A program made the translations under genes and the position numbers. A stretch of 64,000 nucleotides of DNA from Ptiloglossa arizonensis (Eukaryota; Arthropoda; Insecta; Hymenoptera; Colletidae). A model generated the notes under the pieces. The model made no database searches. It was not told the origin of the DNA and saw only the letters and a program-made list of their open reading frames with translations. The DNA is taken from positions 1,550,001 to 1,614,000 of the forward strand of contig NW_027478420.1 in assembly GCF_051014685.1 (NCBI RefSeq), read 5' to 3'. Positions 30,383-45,300 of this stretch are shown here, in pieces. The number at the start of each line of letters is the position of its first letter. Positions within the stretch are counted from its first letter, which is position 1.

Positions 30383-32840
30383 AACGTATAACGTATAACG
30401 TATAACGTATAAAGTATAACGTATAACGTATAACCTATAACGTATAACGTGTAACGAAGAACGTATAACGAATAACGTAAAACGTATAACGCATAACATG
30501 TAACGTATAACGTATCACGTATAACGTATAACGTATAACGTATAACGTATAACGTATAACGAATAACGTAAAGCGTATAACGCATAACGTATATCGTATA
30601 CCGTATAGCGTATAACGTATATCGTATAACGTATAACGCATAAAGAATAACGTATAACGTATAACCTATGACGTATAACGTATAACGTATAACGTATATC
30701 GTATAACGTATAAGGTATAACGTATAACGTAAAACGTATGACGTATAACGTATAACGTATAACGTATAACGTATAACGTATAACGTATAACGTATAACGT
30801 AAAACGTATAACGTATAACGTGTAACGTATAACGTATAACGTATAACGTATACCGTATGACGTATAACGTATGACGTATCACGAATAACGTAAAACGTAT
30901 AACGCATAACGTATAACGTATAACGTGTAACGAAGAACGTATAACGAATAACGTAAAACGTATAACGCATAACATGTAACGTATAACGTATAACGTATAA
31001 CGTATAACGTATAACGTATTACGTATAACGTATAACGTATAACGTATAACGTATAACGTAAAACGTATAACGCATAACGTATATCGTATACCGTATAACG
31101 TATAACGTATATCGTATAACGTATACCGCATAAAGAATAACGTATAACGTATAACCTATGACGTATAACGTATAACGTATAATGTACAACGTATATCGTA
31201 TAACGTATAACGTATAACGTATAACGTAAAACGTATGACGTATAACGTATAACGTATAACGTATAACGTATAACGGATAACGTATAACGTATAACGTATA
31301 ACGTATATCGTATACCGTATAACGTATAACGTATAACGTATAAGGTATAACGAATAAAGTATAACGTATAACGTATAACGTATAACGTATAACGTATAAC
31401 CTATAACGTATAACGTACAACGTATAACGAATAACGCAAATCGTATAACGCATAACGTATAACGTATAACGTGTAACGAAGAACGTATAACGAATAACGT
31501 ATAACGTATATCGTATAACGTATAACGTATGACGTATGACGTATAACGCATAACGTATAACGTATAACGTATAACGTATAACGTATAACGTATAACGTAT
31601 AACGTATAACGTATAACGTATAACGTATAACGTATAACGTATAACGTATATCGTATAACGTATAACGTATAACGTATAACGTATAACGTATACCGTATGA
31701 CGTATAACGTATAACGTATCACGAATAACGTAAAACGTATAACGCATAACGTATAACGTATAACGTGTAACGAAGAACGTATAACGAATAACGTAAAACG
31801 TATAACGCTTAACATGTAACGTATAACGTATAACGTATAACGTATAACGTATAACGTATAACGTATAACGTATAACGTATAACGTATAACGTATAACGTA
31901 TCACGTATAACGTATAACGTATAACGTATAACGTATAACGTAGAACGTATAACGTATAACGTATAACGTATAACGTGTAACGAAGGACGTATAACGAATA
32001 ACGTATAACGTATATCGTATAACGTATAACGTATAACGTATAACGTATGACGTAAAACGCATAACGTATAACGTATAACGTATAACGTATAACGTATAAC
32101 GTATAACGTATAACGTATAACGTGTAACGTATAACGTATAACGTATAACGTAAAACGTATAACGCAAAACGTATAACGCATAACGTATATCGTATACCGT
32201 ATAACGTATAACGTATAACGTATAACGCATAACGTATAAAGTATAACGTATAACGTATATCGTATATCGTATACCGTATAACGTATAACGTATAACGTAG
32301 AACGTATAACGTATAACGTATAACGTATAACGTATAACGTATAACGTATAACGTATAACGTATAACGTATAACGTATAACGTATAACGTGTAACGTATAA
32401 CGTATAACGTATAACGTATAACGTATAACGCAAAACGTATAACGCATAACGTATATCGTATACCGTATAACGTATAACGTATATCGTATAACGTATACCG
32501 CATAAAGAATAACGTATAACGTATAACCTATGACGTATAACGTATAACGTATAATGTATAACGTATATCGTATAACGTATAACGTATAACGTATAACGTA
32601 TAACGTATGACGTATAACGTATAACGTATAACGTATAACGTATAACGGATAACGTATAACGTATAACGTATAACGTATATCGTATATCGTATACCGTATA
32701 ACGTATAACGTATAACGTATAAGGTATAACGAATAAAGTATAACGTATAACGTATAACGTATAACGTATAACGTATAACGTATAACGTATAACGTGTAAC
32801 GTATAACGTATAACGTATAACGTATAACGTATAACGCAAA
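30383..32840. repeat. Higher-order repeat B, copy B3 (truncated, mosaic)
   Basis: B3 follows B2 at an offset of 4,059 (26,960/31,019 and 27,749/31,808), then 4,052 at 27,849/31,901 and 27,891/31,943. At the CGAAGGA unit the offset falls to 3,450 (28,531/31,981), which means 602 bp or 86 heptamers are missing. After about 32.25 kb the order no longer follows B2 and joins segments resembling several B positions. Phase is intact through the copy up to 32,891. Confidence 0.75.
31943..31981. other. Junction of a 602-bp in-register deletion in B3
   Basis: The sequence left of this interval aligns with B2 at 27,891, and the sequence right of it aligns with B2 at 28,531. The change of offset from 4,052 to 3,450 equals exactly 86 heptamers. 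The interval itself is near-consensus, so the precise crossover cannot be fixed. An unequal crossover or replication slip within the repeat explains it. Confidence 0.7.
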
Positions 32841-34552
32841 ACGTATAACGAATAACGTAAAACTTATAACGCATAACGTATATCGTATACCGTAACGTAT
32901 AACGTATAACGTATAACGTATAACGTATAACGTATAACGCATAACGCATAACGAATAACGTATAACGTATAACCTATGACGTATAACGTATAACGTATAA
33001 CGTATAACGTATAACGTATAAGGTATAACGTATAACGTATAACGTATAACGTATAACGTATAACGTATAACGTATAACGTATAACGTATAACGTATAACG
33101 TATAACGAATAACGTAAAACGTATAACGCATAACGTATATCGTATACCGTATAACGTATAACGTATAACGTATAACGTATAACGTATAACGCATAACGAA
33201 TAACGTATAACGTATAACCTATGACGTATAACGTATAACGTATAACATATAACGTATATCGTATAACGTATAACGTATAACGTATTACGTATATCGTATA
33301 ACGTACAACGTATAACGTATAACGTATAACGTATCACGAATAACGTAAAACGTATAACGTATAACGTATAACGTATAACGTATAACGTATAACGTATAAC
33401 GTATAACGTATAACGTATAACGTATAACGTATAACGTATAACGTATAACGTATAACGTATAACGTATAACGTATAACGTATAACGTATAACGTATAACGT
33501 ATAACGTATAACGTATAACGTATAACGTATAACGTATAACGTATAACGTATAACGTATAACGCATAACGTATAAAGTATAACGTATAACGTATACCGTAT
33601 AACGTATTACGTATAACGTATAACGTAAATCGTAAAACGTATAACGTATGACGTATAAAAAATAACGTATAACGTATAACGTATAACGTATAACGTATAA
33701 CGTATAACGTATAACGTATAACGTATAACGTATAACGTATAACGTATAACGTATAACGTATAACGTATAACGTATAACGTATAACGTATAACGTATAACG
33801 TATAACGTATAACGTATAACGTATAATGTATAACGAATAACGTAAAACTTATAACGCATAACGTATATCGTATACCGTAACGTATAACGTATAACGTATA
33901 ACGTATAACGTATAACGCATAACGAATAACGTATAACGTATAACCACTGACGTATAACGTATAACGTATAACGTATAACGTATAACGTATAACGAATAAC
34001 GTATAACGTATAACGTATAACGTATAACGTATAACGTATAACGTATAACGTATAACGTATAATGTATAACGAATAACGTAAAACTTATAACGCATAACGT
34101 ATATCGTATACCGTAACGTATAACGTATAACGTATAACGTATAACGTATAACGCATAACGCATAACGAATAACGTATAACGTATAACCTATGACGTATAA
34201 CGTATAACGTATAACGTATATCGTAAAACGTATAACGTATAACGTATAACGTATAACGTATAACGTATATCGTATAACGTATAACGTATAACGTATACCG
34301 TATAACGTATAACGTATAACGTATAACGTATATCGTAAAACGTATAACGTATGACGTATAAAGAATAACGTATAACGTATAACGTATAAAGAATAACGTA
34401 TAACGTATAACGTATAACGAATAACGTAAAACGTATAACGTATAACGTATAACGTATAACGTGTAACGAAGAACGTATAACGAATAACGTATAACGTATA
34501 TCGTATAACGTAGAACGTATAACGTATAACGTATAACGTATAACGTATAACG

Positions 34553-37500
34553 TATTATATAACGTATAACGTATAACGTATAACGTATAACGTATAACGA
34601 ACAACGTAAAACGTATGACGCATTACATATTATGTATAATGTATAACGTATAACGTATAACGTAAAACGCATAACGTATAACGTATAACGTATAACGTAT
34701 AACGTATAACGTATAACGTATAACGTATAACGTATAACGTATAACGTATAACGTATAACGTATAACGTATAACGTATAACGTATAACGTATAACGAATAA
34801 CGTAAAACGTATAACGCATAACGTATATCGTATACCGTATAACGTATAACGTATAACGTATAACGTATAACGTATAACGTATAACGCATAACGAATAACG
34901 TATAACGTATAACCTATGACGTATAACGTATAACGTATAACCTATAACGTATATCGTATAACGTATAACGTATAACGTATTACGTATAACGTATAACGTA
35001 CAACGTACAACGTATAACGTATAACGTATAACGTATCACGAATAACGTAAAACGTATAACGTATAACGTATAACGTATAACGTATAACGTATAACGTATA
35101 ACGTATAACGTATAACGTATAACGTATAACGTATAACGTATAACGTATAACGTATAACGTATAACGTATAACGTATAACGTATAACGTATAACGTATAAC
35201 GTATAACGTATAACGTATAACGTATAACGTATAACGAATAACGTAAAACGTATGACGCATTACATATTACGTATATCGTATAACGTATAACGTATAACGT
35301 ATTACGTATAACGTATAACGTATAACGTATAACGTATAACGTATAATTATAACGTATAACGTATAAAGTATAACGTATAACGTATAACGTATAACGTATA
35401 ACGTATAACGTATAACGTATAACGTATAACGTATAACGTATAACGTATAACGTATAACGTATAACGTATAACGTATAACGTATAACGTATAACGTATAAC
35501 GTATAACGTATAACGTATAACGTATAACGTATAACGTATAACGTATAACGCATAACGTATAAAGTATAACGTATAACGTATACCGTATAACGTATAACGT
35601 ATAACGTATAACGTAAATCGTAAAACGTATAACGTATGACGTATAAAAAATAACGTATAACGTATAACGTATAACGTATAACGTATAACGTATAACGTAT
35701 AACGTATAACGTATAACGTATAACGTATAGCGTATAACGTATAACGTATAACGTATAACGTATAACGTATAACGTATAACGTATAACGTATAACGTATAA
35801 TGTATAACGAATAACGTAAAACTTATAACGCATAACGTATATCGTATACCGTAAAGTATAACGTATAACGTATAACGTATAACGTATAACGCATAACGAA
35901 TAACGTATAACGTATAACCACTGACGTATAACGTATAACGTATAACGTATAACGTATAACGTATAACGAATAACGTATAACGTATAACGTATAACGTATA
36001 ACGTATAACGTATAACGTATAACGTATAACGTATAATGTATAACGAATAACGTAAAACTTATAACGCATAACGTATATCGTATACCGTAACGTATAACGT
36101 ATAACGTATAACGTATAACGTATAACGCATAACGCATAACGAATAACGTATAACGTATAACCTATGACGTATAACGTATAACGTATAACGTATATCGTAA
36201 AACGTATAACGTATAACGTATAACGTATAACGTATAACGTATAACGTATAACGTATAACGTATAACGTATACCGTATAACGTATAACGTATAACGTGTAA
36301 CGAAGAACGTATAACGAATAACGTATAACGTATATCGTATAACGTAGAACGTATAACGTATAACGTATAACGTATAACGTATAACGTATTATATAACGTA
36401 TAACGTATAACGTATAACGTATAACGTATAACGAATAACGTAAAACGTATGACGCATTACATATTATGTATAACGTATAACGTATAACGTATAACGTATA
36501 ACGTATAACGTATAACGTATAACGTATAACGTATAACGTATAACGTATAACGTATAACGTATAACGTATAAAGTATAACGTATAACGTATAACGTATAAC
36601 GTATAACGTATAACGTATAACGTACAACGTATAACGTATAACGTATAACGTATAACGTATAACGTATACCGTATAACGTATAACGTATAACGTATAACGT
36701 ATATCGTAAAACGTATAACGTATGACGTATAAAGAATAACGTATAACGTATAACGTATAAAGAATAACGTATAACGTATAACGTATAACGAATAACGTAA
36801 AACGTATAACGCATAACGTATAACGTATAACGTATAACGTATAACGTAAAACGCATAACGTATAACGTATAACGTATAACGTATAACGTATAACGTATAA
36901 CGTATAACGTATAACGTATAACGTATAACGTATAACGTATAACGTATAACGTATAACGAATAACGTAAAACGTATAACGCATAACGTATATCGTATACCG
37001 TATAACGTATAACGTATAACGTATAACGTATAACGTATAACGTATAACGCATAACGAATAACGTATAACGTATAACCTATGACGTATAACGTATAACGTA
37101 TAACCTATAACGTATATCGTATAACGTATAACGTATAACGTATTACGTATAACGTATAACGTACAACGTACAACGTATAACGTATAACGTATAACGTATC
37201 ACGAATAACGTAAAACGTATAACGTATAACGTATAACGTATAACGTATAACGTATAACGTATAACGTATAACGTATAACGTATAACGTATAACGTATAAC
37301 GTATAACGTATAACGTATAACGTATAACGTATAACGTATAACGTATAACGTATAACGTATAACGTATAACGTATAACGTATAACGTATAACGTATAACGT
37401 ATAACGAATAACGTAAAACGTATGACGCATTACATATTACGTATATCGTATAACGTATAACGTATAACGTATAACGTATAACGTATAACGTATACCGTAT

Positions 37501-40500
37501 ATCGTGTACCGTATAACGTATAACGTATAACGTATAACGTATAACGTATAACGCATAACGAATAACGTATAACGTATAACCTATGACGTATAACGTATAA
37601 CGTATAACGAATAACGTAAAACGTATAACGCATAACGTATAACGTATAACGTGTAACGAAGAACGAATAACGAATAACGTATAACGTATATCGTATAACG
37701 TATAACGTATAACGTATAACGTCTAACGTATAACTTATAACGTATAACGTATAACGTATAACGTATAACGTATAACGTATAACGTATAACGTATATCGTA
37801 AAACGTATAAAGTATGACGTATAAAGAATAACGTATAACGTATAACGTATAAAGAATAACGTATAACGTATAACGTATAACGAATAACGTAAAACGTATA
37901 ACGTATAACGTATAACGTATAACGTGTAACGAAGAACGTATAACGAATAACGTATAACGTATATCGTAAAACGTATAACGTATGACGTATAAAGAATAAC
38001 TTATAACGTATAACGTATAAAGAATAACGTATAACGTATAACGTATAACGAATAACGTAAAACGTATAACGTATAACGTATAACGTATAACGTGTAACGA
38101 AGAACGTATAACGAATAACGTATAACGTATATCGTATAACGTAGAACGTATAACGTATAACGTATAACGTATAACGTATTATATAACGTATAACGTATAA
38201 CGTATAACGTATAACGTATAACGAATAACGTAAAACGTATGACGCATTACATATTATGTATAACGTATAACGTATAACGTATAACGTATAACGTATAACG
38301 TATAACGTATAACGTATAACGTATAACGTATAACGTATAACGTATAAAGTATAACGTATAACGTATAACGTATAACGTATAACGTATAACGTATAACGTA
38401 CAACGTATAACGTATAACGTATAACGTATAACGTATAACGTATACCGTATAACGTATAACGTATAACGTATAACGTATATCGTAAAACGTATAACGTATG
38501 ACGTATAAAGAATAACGTATAACGTATAACGTATAAAGAATAACGTATAACGTATAACGTATAACGTATAACGTATAACGAATAACGTAAAACGTATAAC
38601 GCATAACGTATAACGTATAACCTATGACGTATAACGTATAACGTATAACGTATAACGTATAACGTATAACGAATAACGTAAAACGTATAACGCATAACGT
38701 ATATCGTATACCGTATAACGTATAACGTATAACGTATAACGTATAACGTATAACGTATAACGCATAACGAATAACGTATAACGTATAACCTATGACGTAT
38801 AACGTATAACGTATAACCTATAACGTATATCGTATAACGTATAACGTATAACGTATTACGTATAACGTATAACGTACAACGTACAACGTATAACGTATAA
38901 CGTATAACGTATAATTATAACGTATAACGTATAAAGTATAACGTATAACGTATAACGTATAACGTATAACGTATAACGTATAACGTATAACGTATAACGT
39001 ATAACGTATAACGTATAACGTATAACGTATAACGTATAACGTATAACGTATAACGTATAACGTATAACGTATAATGTATAACGAATAACGTAAAACTTAT
39101 AACGCATAACGTATATCGTATACCGTAACGTATAACGTATAACGTATAACGTATAACGTATAACGCATAACGAATAACGTATAACGTATAACCACTGACG
39201 TATAACGTATAACGTATAACGTATAACGTATAACGTATAACGAATAACGTATAACGTATAACGTATAACGTATAACGTATAACGTATAACGTATAACGTA
39301 TAACGTATAATGTATAACGAATAACGTAAAACTTATAACGCATAACGTATATCGTATACCGTAACGTATAACGTATAACGTATAACGTATAACGTATAAC
39401 GCATAACGCATAACGAATAACGTATAACGTATAACCTATGACGTATAACGTATAACGTATAACGTATATCGTAAAACGTATAACGTATAACGTATAACGT
39501 ATAACGTATAACGTATAACGTATAACGTATAACGTATAACGTATACCGTATAACGTATAACGTATAACGTATAACGTATATCGTAAAACGTATAACGTAT
39601 GACGTATAAAGAATAACGTATAACGTATAACGTATAAAGAATAACGTATAACGTATAACGTATAACGAATAACGTAAAACGTATAACGTATAACGTATAA
39701 CGTATAACGTGTAACGAAGAACGTATAACGAATAACGTATAACGTATATCGTATAACGTAGAACGTATAACGTATAACGTATAACGTATAACGTATAACG
39801 TATTATATAACGTATAACGTATAACGTATAACGTATAACGTATAACGAATAACGTATAACGTATAACGAATAACGTAAAACGTATGACGCATTACATATT
39901 ATGTATAACGTATAACGTATAACGTATAACGTATAACGTATAACGTATAACGTATAACGTATAACGTATAACGTATAACGTATAAAGTATAACGTATAAC
40001 GTATAACGTATAACGTATAACGTATAACGTATAACGTACAACGTATAACGTATAACGTATAACGTATAACGTATAACGTATACCGTATAACGTATAACGT
40101 ATAACGTATAACGTATATCGTAAAACGTATAACGTATGACGTATAAAGAATAACGTATAACGTATAACGTATAAAGAATAACGTATAACGTATAACGTAT
40201 AACGAATAACGTAAAACGTATAACGCATAACGTATAACGTATAACGTATAACGTATAACGTAAAACGCATAACGTATAACGTATAACGTATAACGTATAA
40301 CGTATAACGTATAACGTATAACGTATAACGTATAACGTATAACGTATAACGTATAACGTATAACGTATAACGTATAACGAATAACGTAAAACGTATAACG
40401 CATAACGTATATCGTATACCGTATAACGTATAACGTATAACGTATAACGTATAACGTATAACGTATAACGCATAACGAATAACGTATAACGTATAACCTA

Positions 40501-41566
40501 TGACGTATAACGTATAACGTATAACCTATAACGTATATCGTATAACGTATAACGTATAACGTATTACGTATAACGTATAACGTACAACGTACAACGTATA
40601 ACGTATAACGTATAACGTATCACGAATAACGTAAAACGTATAACGTATAACGTATAACGTATAACGTATAACGTATAACGTATAACGTATAACGTATAAC
40701 GTATAACGTATAACGTATAACGTATAACGTATAACGTATAACGTATAACGTATAACGTATAACGTATAACGTATAACGTATAACGTATAACGTATAACGT
40801 ATAACGTATAACGTATAACGTATAACGAATAACGTAAAACGTATGACGCATTACATATTACGTATATCGTATAACGTATAACGTATAACGTATTACGTAT
40901 AACGTATAACGTATAACGTATAACGTATAACGTATAATTATAACGTATAACGTATAAAGTATAACGTATAACGTATAACGTATAACGTATAACGTATAAC
41001 GTATAACGTATAACGTATAACGTATAACGTATAACGTATACCGTATATCGTGTACCGTATAACGTATAACGTATAACGTATAACGTATAACGTATAACGC
41101 ATAACGAATAACGTATAACGTATAACCTATGACGTATAACGTATAACGTATAACGAATAACGTAAAACGTATAACGCATAACGTATAACGTATAACGTGT
41201 AACGAAGAACGAATAACGAATAACGTATAACGTATATCGTATAACGTATAACGTATAACGTATAACGTCTAACGTATAACTTATAACGTATAACGTATAA
41301 CGTATAACGTATAACGTATAACGTATAACGTATAACGTATATCGTAAAACGTATAAAGTATGACGTATAAAGAATAACGTATAACGTATAACGTATAAAG
41401 AATAACGTATAACGTATAACGTATAACGAATAACGTAAAACGTATAACGTATAACGTATAACGTATAACGTGTAACGAAGAACGTATAACGAATAACGTA
41501 TAACGTATATCGTATAACGTAGAACGTATAACGTATAACGTATAACGTATAACGTATTATATAACG
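34553..41566. repeat. Span of five TATTATATAA slips (-2)
   Basis: At 34,553, 36,387, 38,177, 39,801 and 41,555 a CGTATTA unit is followed by a 5-bp TATAA, so two CG positions are 12 bp apart instead of 14. The neighbouring variants are similar each time, which indicates a single founding event copied with the C modules. None was seen outside region C. Confidence 0.88.
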
Positions 41567-42382
41567 TATAACGTATAACGTATAACGTATAACGTATAAC
41601 GAATAACGTAAAACGTATGACGCATTACATATTACGTATAACGTATAACGTATAACGTATAACGTAGAACGTAGAACGTAGAACGTATAACGTATAACGT
41701 ATATCGTAAAACGTATAACGTATAACGTATAACGTATAACGTATAACGTATAACGTATAACCTATAACGTATAACGTATAACGTATAACGTATAACGTAT
41801 AACGTATACCGTGTAACGTATAACGTATAACGTACAACGTATATCGTATAACGTATAACGTATAACGTATAACCTATAACGTATAACGTAGAACGTATAA
41901 CGTATAACGTATATCGTAAAACGTATAACGTATAACGTATAACGTATAACCTATAACGTATAACGTATAACGTATAACGTATACCGTATAACGTATAACG
42001 TATAACGTATAACGTATATCGTAAAACGTATAACGTATGACGTATAAAGAATAACGTATAACGTATAACGTATAAAGAATAACGTATAACGTATAACGTA
42101 TAACGAATAACGTAAAACGTATAACGCATAACGTATAACGTATAACGTATAATGTATAACTTATAAAGAATAACCTATAACGTATACCGTATAACGTATA
42201 ACGTATAACGTATAACGTATAACGTATAACGTATAACGTATAACGTATAACGTATAACGTATAACGAATAACGTAAAACGCATGACGCATTACATATTAC
42301 GTATATCGTATAACGTATAACGTATAACGTATTACGTATAACGTATAACGTATAACGTATAACGTATAACGTATAATTATAA
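35347..42382. repeat. Span of four TTATAA 6-bp units (phase slip of -1)
   Basis: A 6-bp TTATAA follows a consensus unit at 35,347, 38,915, 40,938 and 42,377, so the flanking CG positions are 13 bp apart. Three of the four lie just after a CGTATAT/CGTATTA cluster and before an AGTATAA unit. The last one restores the phase to 5 modulo 7, the phase in which region D continues. Confidence 0.88.
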
Positions 42383-45300
42383 CGTATAACGTATAAAGTA
42401 TAACGTATAACGTATAACGTGTAACGTATAACGTATAACGTATAACGTATAACGTATAACGTATAACGTATAACGTATACCGTATATCGTATACCGTATA
42501 ACGTATAACGTATAACGTATAACGTATAACGTATAACGCATAACGAATAACGTATAACGTATAACCTATGACGTATAACGTATAACGTATAACGAATAAC
42601 GTAAAACGTATAACGCATAACGTATAACGTATAACGTGTAACGAAGAACGAATAACGAATAACGTATAACGTATATCGTATAACGTATAACGTATAACGT
42701 ATAACGTCTAACGTATAACTTATAACGTATAACGTATAACGTATAACGTATAACGTAGAACGTAGAACGTATAACGTATAACGTATATCGTAAAACGTAT
42801 AACGTATAACGTATAACGTATAACGTATAACGTATAACGTATAACCTATAACGTATAACGTATAACGTATAACGTATAACGTATAACGTATACCGTATAA
42901 CGTATAACGTATAACGTACAACGTATATCGTAAAACGTATAACGTGTGACGTATAGAGAATAACGTATAACGTATAACGTATAAAGAATAACGTATAACG
43001 TATAACGTATAACGAATAACGTAAAACGTATAACGCATAACGTATAACGTATAACGTGTAACGAAGAACGTATAACGAATAACGTAAAACGTATAACGTA
43101 TAACGTAGAACGTATAACGTATAACGTATATCGTAAAACGTATAACGTATAACGTATAACGTATAACCTATAACGTATAACGTATAACGTATAACGTATA
43201 CCGTATAACGTATAACGTATAACGTATAACGTATATCGTAAAACGTATAACGTATAACGTATAACGTATAACGTATAACGTATAACGTATACCGTATAAC
43301 GTATAACGTATAACGTATAACGTACAACGTATATCGTAAAACGTATAACGTGTGACGTATAGAGAATAACGTATAACGTATAACGTATAAAGAATAACGT
43401 ATAACGTATAACGTATAACGAATAACGTAAAACGTATAACGCATAGCGTATAACGTATAACGTGTAACGAAGAACGTATAACGAATAACGTATAACGTAT
43501 ATCGTATAACGTAGAACGTATAACGTATAACGTATAACGTATACCGTATAACGTATAACGTATAACGTATAACGTATATCGTAAAACGTATAACGTATAA
43601 CGTATAACGTATAACGTATAACGTATAACGTATACCGTATAACGTATAACGTATAACGTATAACGTACAACGTATATCGTAAAACGTATAACGTGTGACG
43701 TATAGAGAATAACGTATAACGTATAACGTATAAAGAATAACGTATAACGAATAACGTAAAACGTATAACGCATAACATGTATCGTATAACGTATCACGTA
43801 TAACGTATAACGTATAACGTATAACGTATAACGTATAACGTATAACGTATAACGTATAACGTATAACGTATAACGTATAACGTATAACGTATAACGTATA
43901 ACGTATAACGTATAACGTATAACGTATAACGTATAACGTATAACGTATAACGTATAACGTATAACGTACAACGTATAACGTATAACGTATAACGTATAAC
44001 GTATAACGTATAACGTATAACGTATAACGTATAACGTATAACGTATAACGTATAACGTATAACGAATAACGTAAAACGTATGACGCATTACATATTACGT
44101 ATAACGTATAACGTATAACGTATAACGTATAACGTATAACGAATAACGTAAAACGTATAACGCATAACGTATAACGTCTAACGTATAACTTATAGCGTAT
44201 AACGTATAACGTATAACGTATAACGTATAACGTATAACGTAGAACGTATAACGTATAACGTATATCGTAAATCGTATAACGTATAACGTATAACGTATAA
44301 CGTATAACGTATAACGTATAACGTATAACGTATAACGTATAAAGTATAACGTATAACGTATAACGTATAACGTATAACGTATAACGTATAACGTATAACG
44401 TATACCGTATAACGTATAACGTATAACGTATAACGTATAACGTATAACGTATAATGTATAACGTATAACGTATAACGTATAACGTATAACGTATAACGTA
44501 TAACCTGTAACGTATAACCTATAACGTATAACGTATAACGTATAACGTATAACGTATAACGTATAACGTATAACGTATAACGTATAACGTATAACGTACA
44601 ACGTATAACGTATAACGTATAACGTATAACGTATAACGTATAACGTATAACGTATAACGTATAACGTATAACGTATAACGAATAACGTAAAACGTATGAC
44701 GCATTACATATTACGTATAACGTATAACGTATAACGTATAACGTATAACGTATAACGAATAACGTAAAACGTATAACGCATAACGTATAACGTCTAACGT
44801 ATAACTTATAACGTATAACGTATAACGTATAACGTATAACGTATAACGTATAACGTAGAACGTATAACGTATAACGTATATCGTAAATCGTATAACGTAT
44901 AACGTATAACGTATAACGTATAACGTATAACGTATAACGTATAACGTATAACGTATAACGTATACCGTATAACGTATAACGTATAACGTATAACGTATAA
45001 CGTATAACGTATAATGTATAACGTATAACGTATAACGTATAACGTATAACGTATAACGTATAACCTGTAACGTATAACCTATAACGTATAACGTATAACG
45101 TATAACGTATAACGTATAACGTATAACGTATAACGTACAACGTATAACGTATAACGTATAACGTATAACGTATAACGTATAACGTATAACGTATAACGTA
45201 TAACGTATAACGTATAACGTATATCGTAAAACGTATAACGTATAACGTATAACGTATAACGTATAACGTATACCGTATAACGTATAACGTAAAACGTGTA

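Larger units (their letters stand above)
25065..39364. repeat. Span of fourteen 5-bp CGTAA units (phase slip of -2)
   Basis: Units reduced to CGTAA begin at 25,065, 25,301, 25,768, 29,028, 29,103, 29,339, 29,841, 32,891, 33,876, 34,112, 35,850, 36,086, 39,124 and 39,360. Each follows CGTATAT and CGTATAC units, and the one at 35,850 is followed by AGTATAA instead of consensus. The constant context indicates one founding 2-bp deletion spread by later amplification. Pairs 236 bp apart (25,065/25,301; 29,103/29,339; 33,876/34,112; 35,850/36,086; 39,124/39,360) show that the copied module contains two slips. Confidence 0.9.
32850..42450. repeat. Region C: slip-rich array of diverged 1.6-1.8 kb modules
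   Basis: Modules are recognised by the TATTATATAA mark at 34,553, 36,387, 38,177, 39,801 and 41,555 (spacings 1,834, 1,790, 1,624 and 1,754 bp). Most are preceded by CGTGTAA, CGAAGAA, CGTATAT and CGTAGAA units. Other shared marks are CCACTGA (near 33,944, 35,917 and 39,191), AAAATAA (near 33,655 and 35,643) and a CGTATAT-CGTGTAC pair (near 37,500 and 41,046, offset about 3,546). Modules are deleted and reshuffled relative to one another, so no single clean period exists. I see no gene. Confidence 0.75.

Noticed and set aside
7045..32730. AATAAA polyadenylation-like hexamers (for example near 7,048, 9,176 and 10,218)
   Set aside because: They arise where CGAATAA is followed by AGTATAA. They recur with the repeats and have no associated gene.
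11762..35655. TATA box-like stretch (TATAAAAA) at about 11,767, 19,684, 24,899, 25,590, 28,862, 29,662, 33,654 and 35,642
   Set aside because: It is a single AAAATAA unit variant carried by the A, B and C repeats. There is no gene or other promoter feature downstream.
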